Positions 24,703 to 35,480 of a stretch of DNA of 64,000 nucleotides are shown piece after piece. The translations under genes were made by a program, and so were the position numbers. The notes beneath the pieces are model-generated. The model did no database searches. It was not told where the DNA came from and saw only the letters and a list, made by a program, of their open reading frames with translations. The DNA is from Megaleporinus macrocephalus (taxonomy: Eukaryota; Chordata; Actinopteri; Characiformes; Anostomidae): the NCBI GenBank assembly GCA_021613375.1, contig CM038716.1:1784184-1848183 (forward strand). The letters are read 5' to 3'. Each line of letters starts with the position of its first letter. The stretch's first letter is position 1.

Positions 24703-27700
24703 ACTCTCCCAACATCATCGTTCTATATCTGCTTTTTGTTTTAAATAATGAAAGAACTGGTGTGTGCTGGGACTCAACTGTCATACTCTATATCAGCCAG
24801 TCCATAAGTTGTAGCCAAAAGGTACATCCCCTTCCCACCCCCTTTTAGATAATACCAGGGATGATAGTCCTTAAGAAATTTCTGCACACCTTGGGTTTTT
24901 GCAGCATATGAAAAAGCTTTCACACACTCAAGGCCACACCACTCTATAGCTGGTTATTTCTAAAGGTTTTAACATTTCTACTTTAAAAAGTAAAGACCAA
25001 GTGCAAGATCTTGGTGTTATAATAGTTTTAGCTTTTACCTTACCACATTGGCTTACACCAGCCATATTAAAGCAATTACCAAAACAGCCATCAGTTTTCA
25101 TAAACATATAGCTGTAATCAAGCGTTGGGTGTCCTAGAGAAACTTATCCACGCCTTTATCTCCAGTAGGATGGACTAAACTCCAGTTTAAAATAGCTTTC
25201 CAATTATTTACAGAAACGGATAATTTGGCCCAGAATACATATCTATGTTTAAACCCGGCAAAACTCTTGGATCCATGGAATGACTCTGACATTAACCTGA
25301 CATTAAGTTTAGCTTTAATAATGCAATGCACAAATAGTACAACATGTTAATACACAGCATATGGCTGGAAGAATGCAGAAGTTTTGCTTACATTGTCTTA
25401 CAATTCAAGCATTGTATGTGTATCAAAGCCAATCAAACAAGATTTCACAAACATCTGGGAGTTACCTCTGGGGCTTCTGGTTAAAACTGCAGCGGCATCT
25501 CCGACCTAAAGACAACACAAAGACAGGTTTAAATTATATTAGCAAAACAACTTTGCTATTTGGATTACATTCGGAAAACTTTGATAGTCCTTATGTGGTA
25601 GGATTTATAGTAAGTGTACACTATTATGTCTTACTGAGGATGAGGAGAACACCCAATGCAAAGAGTACCACAGCAAATGCCAGACCACCAATCCTCAAGC
25701 TCTCATAGTCTGGGAAAAGTGAGGATTTGAATTTGAATAACATAATTGCTCAATCTAAGCAAAATCAAATAAAACACATTCAGTTTTTTAACAAAACATA
25801 TACTGTAACAGAACAGTGTGCAGTCTCTTGATATTCATATAGGGGGCTAAGGTTTATGTAATCAGTTTTGAATGACATTTTTAAGGATTACATTTTAAAA
25901 AGGATCTCAGAAATTATCTTAAATACGATCAATATATGTAATATATCTCAGTTGAGATTATTGTACATGTATTATTTTGCATTTATTTAGCTTGTGTTAA
26001 ATGACATTTGTTGTAAATAATATGCTTCAAACCCTAATATTTGCCAATATTGTGACAGTTTTACTAAAATCACCTAAAACAAGTAAATTTTTTCTAGAAA
26101 TAAGTTAAATAATCTTATAGTAAGTTTACACCAATGTCAAGATGATATTGACTCAGTTCAAGGTAATTTTACTTATCAAGACACTTTTGCAGTGCAGACC
26201 ATGCATGTGTCCTACCGTCATACTGGTCTTACCGTATTCAAATGGATCCGTTTCTTTTTTTTCTTCTGATGGAGTACAAAAAAACACATTCTTTGTGACA
26301 GGAATAAAACACATAAAAATATAATATTCATATAACTAGGACAGCGCTGAATCATATTTGACCACACAAAGTGTCATGGTTAGCACCAGAAATGTTCACC
26401 GGAAAAAGACTATGCATCAAGACTGTACTGACATCTTCTTTTAATTCTAAAGACTCTAATTGCTCTATATATTTGTTTTTATTACAACATACGATGACAA
26501 CCAGGCTGTTATGCATTTAACTTGTTTAGGCATCTACATAGTAGTAGCAGAAGTAAACAAAGGTGCTTAAGTGTGTTTGGCCTAAAACAATGCACTGAAT
26601 ACTGTAGAAGAAAAATACATTTTACTAAAATAGGTCTGCTTACCTTGTGCACTGGCATCAGATGCAGCTAAAGGAGAGAGAAATGCTGTCAAATACTGTC
26701 ATGATAGTCCCATGTACATAACACAAATGCACAGAAGACAATTTTGACAGTGTTTTATTTATCTGCAGTTGCTGCAGTCACATCTATAAAACAATAAGAA
26801 ATCTCATAACATTTTGTCCCTTTATGTACATGAGTGGGCAAAAAGGGCCTAGCTTGAAGTCCAGGGTGTCTCTTGTTTAAGGATTAATGTTTTGCCATTT
26901 TGGGCTTGGCAAATTTTTATTTGTATTTTTTTCCTGGGAGTGTGACTTCATAGTCTTGTCATTTTAAGGAGCTTAATATTAAAAATAAGTAATTAAGCAA
27001 TCTTAGTGACTAGACTAAGCAAAAAAAAACTTAAAAGCTGTATCAAATATCAGCAGCAACAACCTGGTACCTCGCCTTATTATACCTTTAATTTACCTTA
27101 ATTATAACCATATACAGTATCTAATAAGAACCCAGTCAAAACTCTCGGATAAAATGACAGCCCCAAATAATATGTACAAATAACACTGGAATATAAAGAG
27201 AGCAAACAGCGTAAGAATAAAAGAGTAGATTTGTCCAGTAGATTTGGTGCCCCACATGCTGTAAAATTGTCAGTATAGTGCCCTCTGAAGTGGCAAAATG
27301 AGGGGTCCTGTTGGCTTCCCTTCTCATAGGGAAAAAAGAGTGCTGTCTATTGTGAACCTTCATGCAATAAATTATGCAGACATGCCCTAAAGAGCAAGAC
27401 AATTTGATAATGTGTCTTAATGAGTGCATTTTAGTGGAAAAACATGATGCTTGCCCATTAAGGTGCTCTTACAATGGTCTAAATTTGACATTTTCATTGG
27501 CTGTCTTCGCAAACGAAAAGTGCCCTCTATGCTGCACCTACATGACAGTTTCTCAAATCGTGCCCTTTCTGGTACAGAAAATGGAAAGCAGTGCTGCACA
27601 TAGTATTCGTACTAAGTGAGAAAACTTATATACCCAATTTTCATCCTAATGGAGAAGTGCCCCTTCAGTGCAGTAAATGTTGTTCCTAGATATGTAAATA

Positions 27701-30700
27701 TGTGAGGAAGTTCCCTAATGGTTCCCCCCAATCAGTGAAAACAGTTAAGTGTTGTGCCATATAGCTTCCCTCACAATGCAATGAACTTGATATTCCCTGC
27801 AGGTGCCTTTCTGACGTAAAAATCCTATTAGATGCCCTTTCAAGTGAGAAAACACCATGTGCCCTTGCGACTTGGAGAACAACATCTCAGTGAAGAAAAT
27901 GAGATGAAGTGCCCTACAGTCTCCCCTACAACATGCCCTGTAGGGCAAGCTTTTCCAACAGACAACAGGGGTGCCGTCAAATACCTCAAAAGGAGGCTCT
28001 CTGATCTTATGTGGCTGTCAATTGAGATGAATGTTCTAGTTGATTGTAATGAGGTCACTGACATATATAAATACATAGTCAAAATGTGTATGACTTCTCC
28101 AGCCACTGTCTTCGCTAATGACTACCAAAGCTCCCAATACATAGTTTTAGTGTGTTCTTGTAGTAATATATTTGTAAGGACCACAAGTATAGGACAGTGT
28201 GAAATTTTTGATAAAGTGAACTCGCTTAAGCACATGTTGTTGACCTCAGTAATATATTAAGATGGTGATTCTGATCTATATTTCCAGGTTCCAGAGCTTG
28301 GTGGAAAGGACATCTTTATTCATCTGTTTGGCTTTGTTCTAACATTTCTCCCGTGATCTGTCATGCTTTAAAGACCAGATATGGAACATCATTATCTCTG
28401 GCTTTCCGAAGACTACAACAAAAACTTGTGTGTATTTGGAGAGGAGGTTTAACAGCCTATAATCCTATAGTTTGAAGTAACTCTTATTTAGTTACAGTGC
28501 TCTACTTTTTTTGGCCTCTTCAGACCTCCCCTATGGGCGAACATCTTGACAAGGCCGCATCAAGGAGTGCATCAAAGTCAGATTTGTGAAATTCTGAGGT
28601 CTGTACCTTCAGTTCAATCTAGGGCTTACTGAAAAGGGCACATCATGCTGTACTGATAAGTAGACTTTGGCTTCATCACAGATTTGTAAAGAATTTTTCA
28701 AAATTTAGACACTCAAATTAGCCACATGTGATTTGCACACAGTGGAATTTGACCTCCGCATTTAACCCATCCGTGCAGTGAAACACCCACATTTACACAC
28801 TCTAGTGAACACACTAGGGGGCAGTGAGCACACATGGCCGGAGCGGTGGGCAGCCATATCCACGGTGCCCGGGGAACAGTTGGGGTTAGGTGCCTTGCTC
28901 AAGGGCACCTCAGTCGTGGCCTGAGGGACCCCGGGGATCGAACCGGCGATCTAACCTTCAGGCCACGACTGCCCCTGTTGCTTGCTGCAAAGCATTTTTT
29001 TCAGGGTGTTATAAGTGATTAGTCAACGTGGACAGCACATAACCACTGACTTTAAAAAATCAGAAACTATTTAATCATACATGACGCATCATACCTATTG
29101 TATGTATGTGCTGGTGTTGTCCCATGAATTTTTAATTATTTTATATTTTTTGTTTTTTAATTGTGTGTAAATACTGAGCTCTGAGTTTTATTTGTTAACA
29201 ATAAAGCATTTAGTAGTTTTTGTCAGTGCATAATTTAGCAGTTATAGCAGGGCAACTAAATAGCATCTATATCAGAGTGTGCTTTAGCAGCATGGCAGAC
29301 ACTATGTTGCTGACCTTATTTTGAAGGATAAGCTATAAAATAAATACACAAGTATTCAAGTTTTTAGATTTAATGTTTTTGATCAAATAAAATCCATTTG
29401 ATTAAATACATATTTACATGAAATTATTATATATAATTATCTCATAATATATATAAATACTTTTTAAAATGTCCTTGTTGTCAGTGGTCTGTGAATCTGG
29501 TACCGGCAATGTCCTTTTATTACTAAAACAAAAATAAAATGTGTCAAAATGTTAAACTTCTAATTTAGAGGTAAGACATAAATGCTCTACAAACATTTTC
29601 TTATCCAAATCTCCTTATATCGCCATCTCAGCGGTCTAATTTGATCTCATTTGTTTCATTTTTAAACACTCAAATGTGCCTATAATAAATAGATGCATGT
29701 TGTATAGTGAAAAGTGTTTTTTATTGCTGGTTGGTTTACATGAAAAAAAACATGCTATTGTTTTGTATCACCACATGGTAGAAACATTTGATTTGGCAGG
29801 GTAATGACTGAACTGCTGTTAGAAATTGGCCAACTTTAAACAAGTTGGCATACCCAAGAATTATTTCTTCCTGCGCGACAAATAAGTATGTTTAAATTTC
29901 TGTATTACCTTTCTGCACATGGCTCTGAAGAAACATAAATGTTCCCACATTTGTGGCTTTAGCTTTGTTATAAAATGTTTTGTTCGCTATATGATATTTG
30001 TGAAAAGCTGCTGTCTCTGTTCATATTGCTTGTTAAAGGAGGTTAAATCATGTATTTTGAGGCAATTTAAGGCAATTCCCATCTATACAGGTTATAGCAA
30101 ATAACAGCAGTCCCATTAAATTTAGAATATGAAGACATCGATGGGAGCAATAAAAAAGCATAAGAATTCACGAGAAAGAACATCAAAACCTAGAAAGGAA
30201 AGAATGCAATGTGCAATTATAAACACAAACATGAAAATAACAAGCAAGGAGTGTAGAAGGCAGGCAATGGAAATTGGGGGTGGCTGCAGTGATTGCCACT
30301 TAAGGAAAACCAAAAGGATAACAAAGAGGAGGAGGCTGCCAGGCAACTGAGCTTTTGGTAAGTTAGATGTTCTGTTTATTTATCAAGAAGAAGTCAGGTT
30401 CATTCATTTCTGCTATTACAAGGGGCTCCGTGTGCAGGCATGAAAGTAGTTCACAGTTATTGCACATGTGCTGGCAGCTCTACGTGTCCTACTTGTGTGT
30501 GTAGAGAGATGTTCCCCTGTGGAGAACTGGATTTAAATGGATGGACTAATTTCATGGATGAAATTTTGAGAGGAAAAATAAGGCATTCTACAAACACAGG
30601 ACCACATACAATCCTAACGAATCACAGAATACAAACTACAGTGGTAGGAGACAGGCAGACATGCAGACGCACCCTTATATAAAATGCCATGAGGCATTAC

Positions 30701-30763
30701 CAGTGAAAAGCTATATGTTCGATCAACAATATGTAAAGTGTGTGTGTGTATGTGTGTGTGTGT

Positions 30764-30795
<32 letters not shown>

Positions 30796-30946
30796 AGTAT
30801 CATAATGTCCCTTCCTCATTTTTGCCCACTGTGCATTCATGCATTCCTAATAGATGCCAATGGGCCCAGAGAAAAAAAAAGGTGGTGGGGGGGCACTTAC
30901 CAGCTACATAGACAAGGAGTGAACAGAAGAAGAGAACTGTTTCCAT
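21737..30946 (-). CDS. fxyd6: fxyd6, FXYD domain-containing ion transport regulator 6
   Basis: This is a modulator of Na,K-ATPase, a type I single-pass membrane protein. The complete 98-residue product comes from seven exons: 30901-30946, 26644-26667, 26233-26265, 25635-25709, 25466-25505, 22962-23011 and 21737-21765, all with GT-AG sites and consistent phases. Residues 1 to about 17 are a signal peptide (METVLFFCSLLVYVAA). The signature PFEYD is at 31-35, the membrane segment at 41-59 has the conserved GGL and Gly54, then comes SRRCRCSFNQKP at 60-71 and the acidic tail APGDEEAQTENL. The tail ends KAEN, as in human FXYD6 (95 residues). It sits between fxyd2 and tmprss13 on the same strand, as in human. 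The stop lies 9 bases before another donor, so the 3' UTR is probably spliced. Confidence 0.95.
21985..22110. repeat. Truncated copy of dispersed 'CGTGCAGT(A/G)AAACACCCACA' repeat
   Basis: CCGTGCAGTAAAACACCCAC near 21994, ATCGATCCAGCAACCTTTCAG near 22053 and CCATGACTGCCCTG near 22095 match, in order, the longer copies at 28700-28975 and 55365-55605. The middle portion is deleted. It lies in a fxyd6 intron. Confidence 0.75.
23425..23525. repeat. Short palindromic MITE-like repeat
   Basis: GTTCCTGGAGGCCCACTGG near 23437 is matched by an inverted half, CAATGGACCTCCAG at 23508-23521, around a central TTTCCTGCTTTGTTAAAGCAGGAAA hairpin. This arrangement is typical of a common fish fold-back element. 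It lies in a fxyd6 intron. Confidence 0.55.
24667..24702. repeat. (TC)n microsatellite
   Basis: About 36 bases of CT/TC dinucleotide with a single interruption, in a fxyd6 intron. Confidence 0.9.
27240..27945. repeat. Degenerate array built on a TGCCCT(T/C)T motif
   Basis: The word TGCCC (mostly TGCCCT) recurs about a dozen times, near 27248, 27279, 27383, 27451, 27520, 27560, 27649, 27804 (as TGCCTTT), 27833, 27859, 27909 and 27933. It is often followed 5-15 bases later by AGTG(A/G)AAAA or GTACAGAAAA. Spacing is irregular (about 26-150 bases), so this is an old decayed tandem array or a repeat-rich transposon piece rather than a clean minisatellite. It lies in intron 1 of the fxyd6 coding region. 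Confidence 0.5.
28700..28980. repeat. Dispersed fish repeat, longest copy
   Basis: It runs from GTGATTTGCACACAGTGGAA near 28728 through CCATCCGTGCAGTGAAACAC, CTAGGGGGCAGTGAGCACAC, a GCCCGGGG block, CTTGCTCAAGGGCACCTCAG and ATCGAACCGGCGATCTAACC to CACGACTGCCCC near 28974. Two further copies are in this window. GC content is far above the surrounding intron. I see no ORF and no clear inverted ends, so it is either SINE-like or a MITE; the class is not settled. Confidence 0.8.
29832..29899. repeat. Segment copy A of a triplicated 68-115 bp sequence
   Basis: AACTTTAAACAAGTTGGCAT at 29832, continuing through CCCAAGAATTATTTCTTCCTG to AGTATGTTTAAATTT at 29899. It is nearly identical to the matching parts of 31627-31709 and 32874-32988. 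Confidence 0.9.
30733..30800. repeat. (GT)n microsatellite
   Basis: About 58 bases of GT/TG repeat with a few TA interruptions, just downstream (in gene sense) of the fxyd6 signal-peptide exon. Confidence 0.9.
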
Positions 30947-30958
30947 GGCAACTAGAAA

Positions 30959-31003
30959 GACAGAGAGAAAGAGAGAGAGAGAAAGAGAGAGAGAAAGAGA
31001 GAC
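30959..31003. repeat. (GA)n microsatellite next to fxyd6 start exon
   Basis: An imperfect (GA)n/(GAAA) run beginning eight bases beyond the acceptor boundary. In the sense of the gene it is a CT-rich tract directly in front of the start exon, and so serves as its polypyrimidine tract. Confidence 0.85.
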
Positions 31004-31542
31004 ATTAGTGAGAATCTGTGTCAGTGGGATTCATGTTTATGATTTCAATCACACAAACACACACAAACAGCACACATGTATAAATCTAAAAAGGTGCAAA
31101 CTACAATGTGCAACTATCACTGTAATGCCCTCCAAAAATAGTGTGAGAAGTGAAATCAAAACTGCCATATTTGCCATATGCTGTTTTTCACAGCAAGTTC
31201 AATTGAAGATAAAAATATCACAGGGAAAATTTTATTTCTGGTCATACATAATTTATCCTTTTAGAAACACATTTTCATGTAAATTCCATATTTAAAAAAT
31301 ATGTTGTGCACACATTAACTCTAAAATTGTAAACCATCAACATCACAGGTACTTATACTCTGGCATTCCTTGAGCTGTTTCTGCCTTCAAAAAATAAAAA
31401 GCAAACTTGTCTGACTTTTAATTGTGAGAATAACTTATTTAGTCTACAATGTTCATATCATTGTCTGAGTAAAGTTTTGTACCACAGGCCTGAGAATTGA
31501 GAAGTCACAGACACATTTTGTACTCTTGTAGTGTTCTTTTAC

Positions 31543-31550
<8 letters not shown>

Positions 31551-31626
<76 letters not shown>
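31551..31626. repeat. (TA)n microsatellite
   Basis: About 76 bases of near-perfect TA dinucleotide, directly adjacent to copy B of the triplicated segment. Confidence 0.95.
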
Positions 31627-31629
<3 letters not shown>

Positions 31630-31709
31630 TCCTTTTTTAGTTTTCTGAATAACTTTGTCTTCTGTCAATGTTAACTTTAAACAAGTTGGCATACCCAAGA
31701 ATTATTTCT
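31627..31709. repeat. Segment copy B, left of truncated Tc1
   Basis: It begins TTCTCCTTTTTTAGTTTTCT at 31627 and ends within ...AATTATTTCT at 31709, where similarity to copy C stops a few bases before the truncated Tc1 end. Confidence 0.9.
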
Positions 31710-31724
31710 CCCGTAGTCTTCCCT

Positions 31725-32866
31725 TATTGTAGATTCACACTACTGAAGGCATCAAAGGTATGAATTAACACATGTGGAATTATATACTTAACAAAAAAAT
31801 GTGAAGAAACTGAAAATATGTCATATTCTAGGTTCTTCAAAGTAGCCACCTTTTGCTTTAATTACTGCTTCGCACACTCTTGGCATCCTCTTGATGAGCG
31901 TCACAGGTGTGCCCTGTCAGGTTTATTAAGTGGGATTTCTTGCCTTATAAATGGGGTTGAGACCATCAGTTGTGTTGTGCAGAAGTCAGGTGGATGCACA
32001 GCGGATAGTCCTACTGAAAGCAGCTAAGTAAAGAAAAACGAGTGGACATTATTACCTTAAGAAATGAAGGTCAGTCAGTCTGAAAAATTGGGAAAAACCA
32101 TCAAGCGCTACAAAGAAACTGGCTCACATGAGGACCGCCCCAGGAAAGGAAGACCAAGAGTCACCTCTGCTGCGGAGGATAAGTTTATCCAAGTCACCAG
32201 CCTCAAAAATCGCAGGTTAACAGCAGCTCAGATTAGAGACCAGGTCAATGCCACACAGAGTTCTAGCAGCAGACACATCTCTAGAACAACTGTTAAGAGC
32301 AGACTGTGTGCATCAGGCCTTCATGGTAAAATAGCTGCTACGAAACCACTGCTAAGGACAGGCAGAAGAGACTTGGAATGGACATTAGACCAGTGGAAAT
32401 CTGTGCTTTGGTCTGATGAGTCCAAATTTGAGATCTTTGGTTCCAACACACCTCCAAGCTGTGTAAGGGCTATTTGACCAAGAAGGAGAGTGTTGGGTCA
32501 TGTCCCTTCCTAATCAAGATGGTTTGGGGTTAGCTGGACCGCAGAGTGAAGGCAAAAGTGCTAAGCATCTCTGGGAACACCTTCAAGACTGTTGGAAGAA
32601 CATTTTAGGTGACTACCTCTTGAAGCTCATTAAGAGAATGCCAAGAGTGTGCGAAGCAGTAATCAAAGCAAAAGGTGGCTACTTTGAAGAACCTAGAATA
32701 TAAGACATATTTTCAGTTGTTTCACATTTTTTTGTTAGGTATATAATTCCACATGTGTTAATTCATAGTTTTGATGCCTTCAGTGTAAATCTACAATTTT
32801 CATAGTCATGAACATAAAGAAAACTCTTTAAATGAGAAGGTGTGTCCAAACTTTTGGTCTGTACTG
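31725..32866 (+). mobile_element. Tc1-like transposon with long inverted repeats, left end truncated
   Basis: The right arm is complete: it ends GGTCTGTACTG at 32866 with a TA following, and is matched inward by about 140 bases of inverted repeat (for example CATGTGGAATTATATACTTA near 31771 against its inverse near 32740, and TTCTAGGTTCTTCAAAGTAG near 31827 against its inverse near 32695). The left arm starts only at ATTGTAGATTCACAC (31725), so roughly 80 terminal bases are lost. The element carries a broken transposase in plus orientation and lies in intron 1 of fxyd6, upstream of the start exon. Confidence 0.92.
32064..32703 (+). pseudogene. Tc1-like transposase, internally deleted
   Basis: The first part (32064-32477) has the bipartite DNA-binding region with the GRP linker (DRPRKGRPRVTSA) and the first catalytic Asp (LWSDESKFEIFG). 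The following text jumps almost directly to the C-terminus (from about 32560: CWKNILGDYLLKLIKRMP, reading to KGGYFEEPRI at 32700). The segment holding the second Asp and the Glu is deleted. It cannot be an active enzyme. Confidence 0.9.
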
Positions 32867-32873
32867 TATATAT

Positions 32874-32988
32874 GTTCTCTTTTTTTTGTTTTCTGAATAA
32901 CTTTGTCTTCTGTTAATGTTAACTTTATACAAGTTGGCATACCCAAGAATTATTTCTTCCTGCGCAACAAATAAGTATGTTTAAATTT
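32874..32988. repeat. Segment copy C, right of truncated Tc1
   Basis: GTTCTCTTTTTTTTGTTTTC near 32874, ACTTTGTCTTCTGTTAATG, then AAGTTGGCATACCCAAGAAT and on to AGTATGTTTAAATTT at 32988. This is the longest copy; copies A and B each match a different part of it. Confidence 0.9.
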
Positions 32989-33821
32989 AGGAATGTTAAA
33001 CATCATGAAACAGTAGGAGGAATTCAACATGATTCTGACACATCCTGACATGATTGTGAAAATCAGTAAAATGACACAAAGGGGTGCCACCAAACAAGCA
33101 GACAAACTGGGGATGAGGTTTAATCTATACTAATTTGATTATGACACAATTCAAACTCTTGAGTTTATGTACAAACTCAAGATAAAGACATTTTACATTC
33201 ATGGGCTGGAAAGTGACCAAAATCATCAGGACATGGACATGAAGATCATTCAGTAATTATGATGAAACCAAAAACTAAATTCTAAATTCTGCCAATCAAA
33301 AAAAATTAAATAACTCTCTTTTGGACAGACAAGCTATAAAATACAATTTAATAATTCAGTATTAATGCATAACCAACTAATACATGCAGTTTTATTTGTA
33401 AGCCATTAACTGCTGCATCTGCTTGAGGCCTGTTGATCCAGGAAATGTCTTTACCTCAGAGAAAGTCCAAAAGGTTGGTGTTGTTATCTGCCATAAAGTA
33501 AAACATTAATGACTTGCAGGGCGCCTAATGGGGTTCTTGCATTGTTAGCTTCAACAATCGCCAGTCACTGTCTTAATAAAATATGGCATGGCTTCATTTT
33601 TTTTATTCTGTTCTCCACAATTTTTACAAGCTTAATATATTGTTATTCTCAATAGTTACTTTGTCATTATTATACAAATATTTCCATACAGTAAGTTTAT
33701 GAAACACAATCCTCTAATATAAATGCAATTCAGTTTTATTTGTTTACTGCCATTTTAAACAGTTACGCCAAGAAAGACCTGTGAGTTTAGGCAGTAATCA
33801 CAGTTTAACGCCAAAAATATA

Positions 33822-34479
33822 CAGTTGCAAGAAAACATATGTGAACCCTTTAAAATGACCTGGTTTTCTGCATTAATTGGTCATAAAACATGATCTGATC
33901 TATATCCCTAAGTCCCAAGTATAGACAAACTCAATGTGCTTAACCTAATACCACACACATTTACAGTGCTGGTGGGAAGCGAACCCTTATGCTAATGACT
34001 TCAACAAAAGCTAATTAGAGTCAGAAGTTGGAGTCCAGTCAATGAAACAAGATTGGAGCGAGGTGTAGAGCTACTAAAACACTACTACTGGAAAATTGTT
34101 TTGTGGACTGATGAAACCAAGGTTGAACTGATGAACCAACATGAAAACATCATCCCAACGATGGTGGTGGGAGCATCATGATTTGGGACTGATTTGCTGC
34201 TTCAGGGCCTGGACCGCTCCTGAATGTTGTGCATGTCTGATCAGCAGTTATTAAATCCAAGGGTTCATCTACATTTTCCACCAGCAGTGTAAATATTTAA
34301 TGGATGTGTCCAATGTCTTTACATGGAATATTATAATTGTTTGTGTGGTATTAGGCTAAGCACAGTGTGTTTGTCTATACTTGGGACTTGGGGAGATGTA
34401 GATCAGATCACCTTTTATAACAAGTTAATGCAGAAAACCAGGTCATTTCAAATGGTTCACATACTTTTTCTTGCAACTG
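33822..34479 (+). mobile_element. 658-bp deleted Tc1-like transposon with intact termini
   Basis: The left end CAGTTGCAAGAAAACATATG at 33822 and its inverse ending at 34479 are both flanked by TA (33820-33821, 34480-34481). The inverted repeats extend at least 60 bases (through ACCTGGTTTTCTGCATTAA). Inside, GTGGACTGATGAAACCAAGG near 34103 (first catalytic Asp region) and GGTGGTGGGAGCATCATGAT near 34161 are residual transposase pieces. It is non-autonomous and lies in fxyd6 intron 1. Confidence 0.92.
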
Positions 34480-34689
34480 TACATTATTATAAACAGCTTA
34501 TAAACAGCTTTTCAAGAACTCAAAGGTGCTTACAGTTAGAACACATAGAACAAATCAATACAAACAATGCATGGAATACACAGGAAAACAAATAAAGATA
34601 GAAAAGGGAAAGCTTGGACAGAAGAATAGATCAAGTTTGTACAAGGTTTTAGGTGATAAAGAACAGATATATTTTGAGGTCAAGACTTG

Positions 34690-35480
34690 ACTGTGGGAAG
34701 AGAATTAGACTGTTGAACTTGTGGAGGAAGTTCCAGAGGTGAGGGGCAAATTTAGAGAATTTTCGATCTCTGAAGCTATTAAGGGTGTAAGAAAATATCA
34801 CAATATCTAATATGGGGATATTATGTTTTGTGATACTGTATAGATTCTCAAAAACACAGTGTCAATACACAGATTCCTGGCAGTCAGTGAATTATTGTGT
34901 GTCATGTTTAAACCTGTTTTAGGTCCACTCCAACATTAATAAGCAGCACAAGGGTGCAATGCTATTGTAAGCATTGGCAATTCTGTTCATATAAAAGTGT
35001 TTTAATAGTAGGATTTGAAAAATTGCAATATATCACTTTGCTTGCAATATCGCAATATATTGCGAAATACTGAATCGTGACCGCTGTATCGCGACCTGTA
35101 TTGTATTGCCAGGTTCTTGCCTATACACAGCCCTAGAAGCTATGGAGGTTTGATGAGGAATAATGAGTAGCCCAGGTGAGGAGGACCTGAGGTTGCGAGT
35201 CGGTTTGTAGGAAAAAGAAGATCGGACAGATAAAAAGGAGCAAGGATGTTGAGAGCTTTGTAGATAAGAAGCAGGATTTTAAATTGTATATGGTACTTTA
35301 CGGGGAGCCAGTGGAGGTTTATGAGAACAGGTTCAATGTGATGATGTTATCGAGTATGAGTAAGGAGACGGGCAGTACAGTTCTGGACTATCTGGTGCTT
35401 ATGAAAGAGGAGGAGCTACTGCTGATGAGAGGAGAGTTGTAATAATCTAGACGGCTGAAGATGAGGCACGGATAAGAGTT
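34690..35480. repeat. Dispersed repeat interrupted by the hAT-like MITE
   Basis: GAGGGGCAAATTTAGAGAAT near 34741 and GAGAGCTTTGTAGATAAGAAG near 35250, with GGGAGCCAGTGGAGGTTTATG near 35303, belong to a repeat I recognise as common in fish genomes, but I cannot place it in a class. It holds no intact ORF. Confidence 0.5.
34780..35135. mobile_element. 356-bp hAT-like MITE with 8-bp target-site duplication
   Basis: The element begins TAAGGGTGTAAG at 34780 and ends ACACAGCCCTA at 35135. The flanks are perfect 8-bp direct repeats, GAAGCTAT (34772-34779 and 35136-35143). An 8-bp duplication together with a TAGGGCTGTG-like terminal repeat on the minus strand is characteristic of the hAT superfamily. 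The interior is rich in ATATCG/CGATAT words and has no ORF. It is inserted inside another repeat: the sequence on both sides reads continuously across one copy of GAAGCTAT. Confidence 0.88.

Noticed and set aside
27832..28260. 142-codon plus-strand ORF
   Set aside because: It starts inside the TGCCCT repeat array and has no domain, codon bias or splice context.
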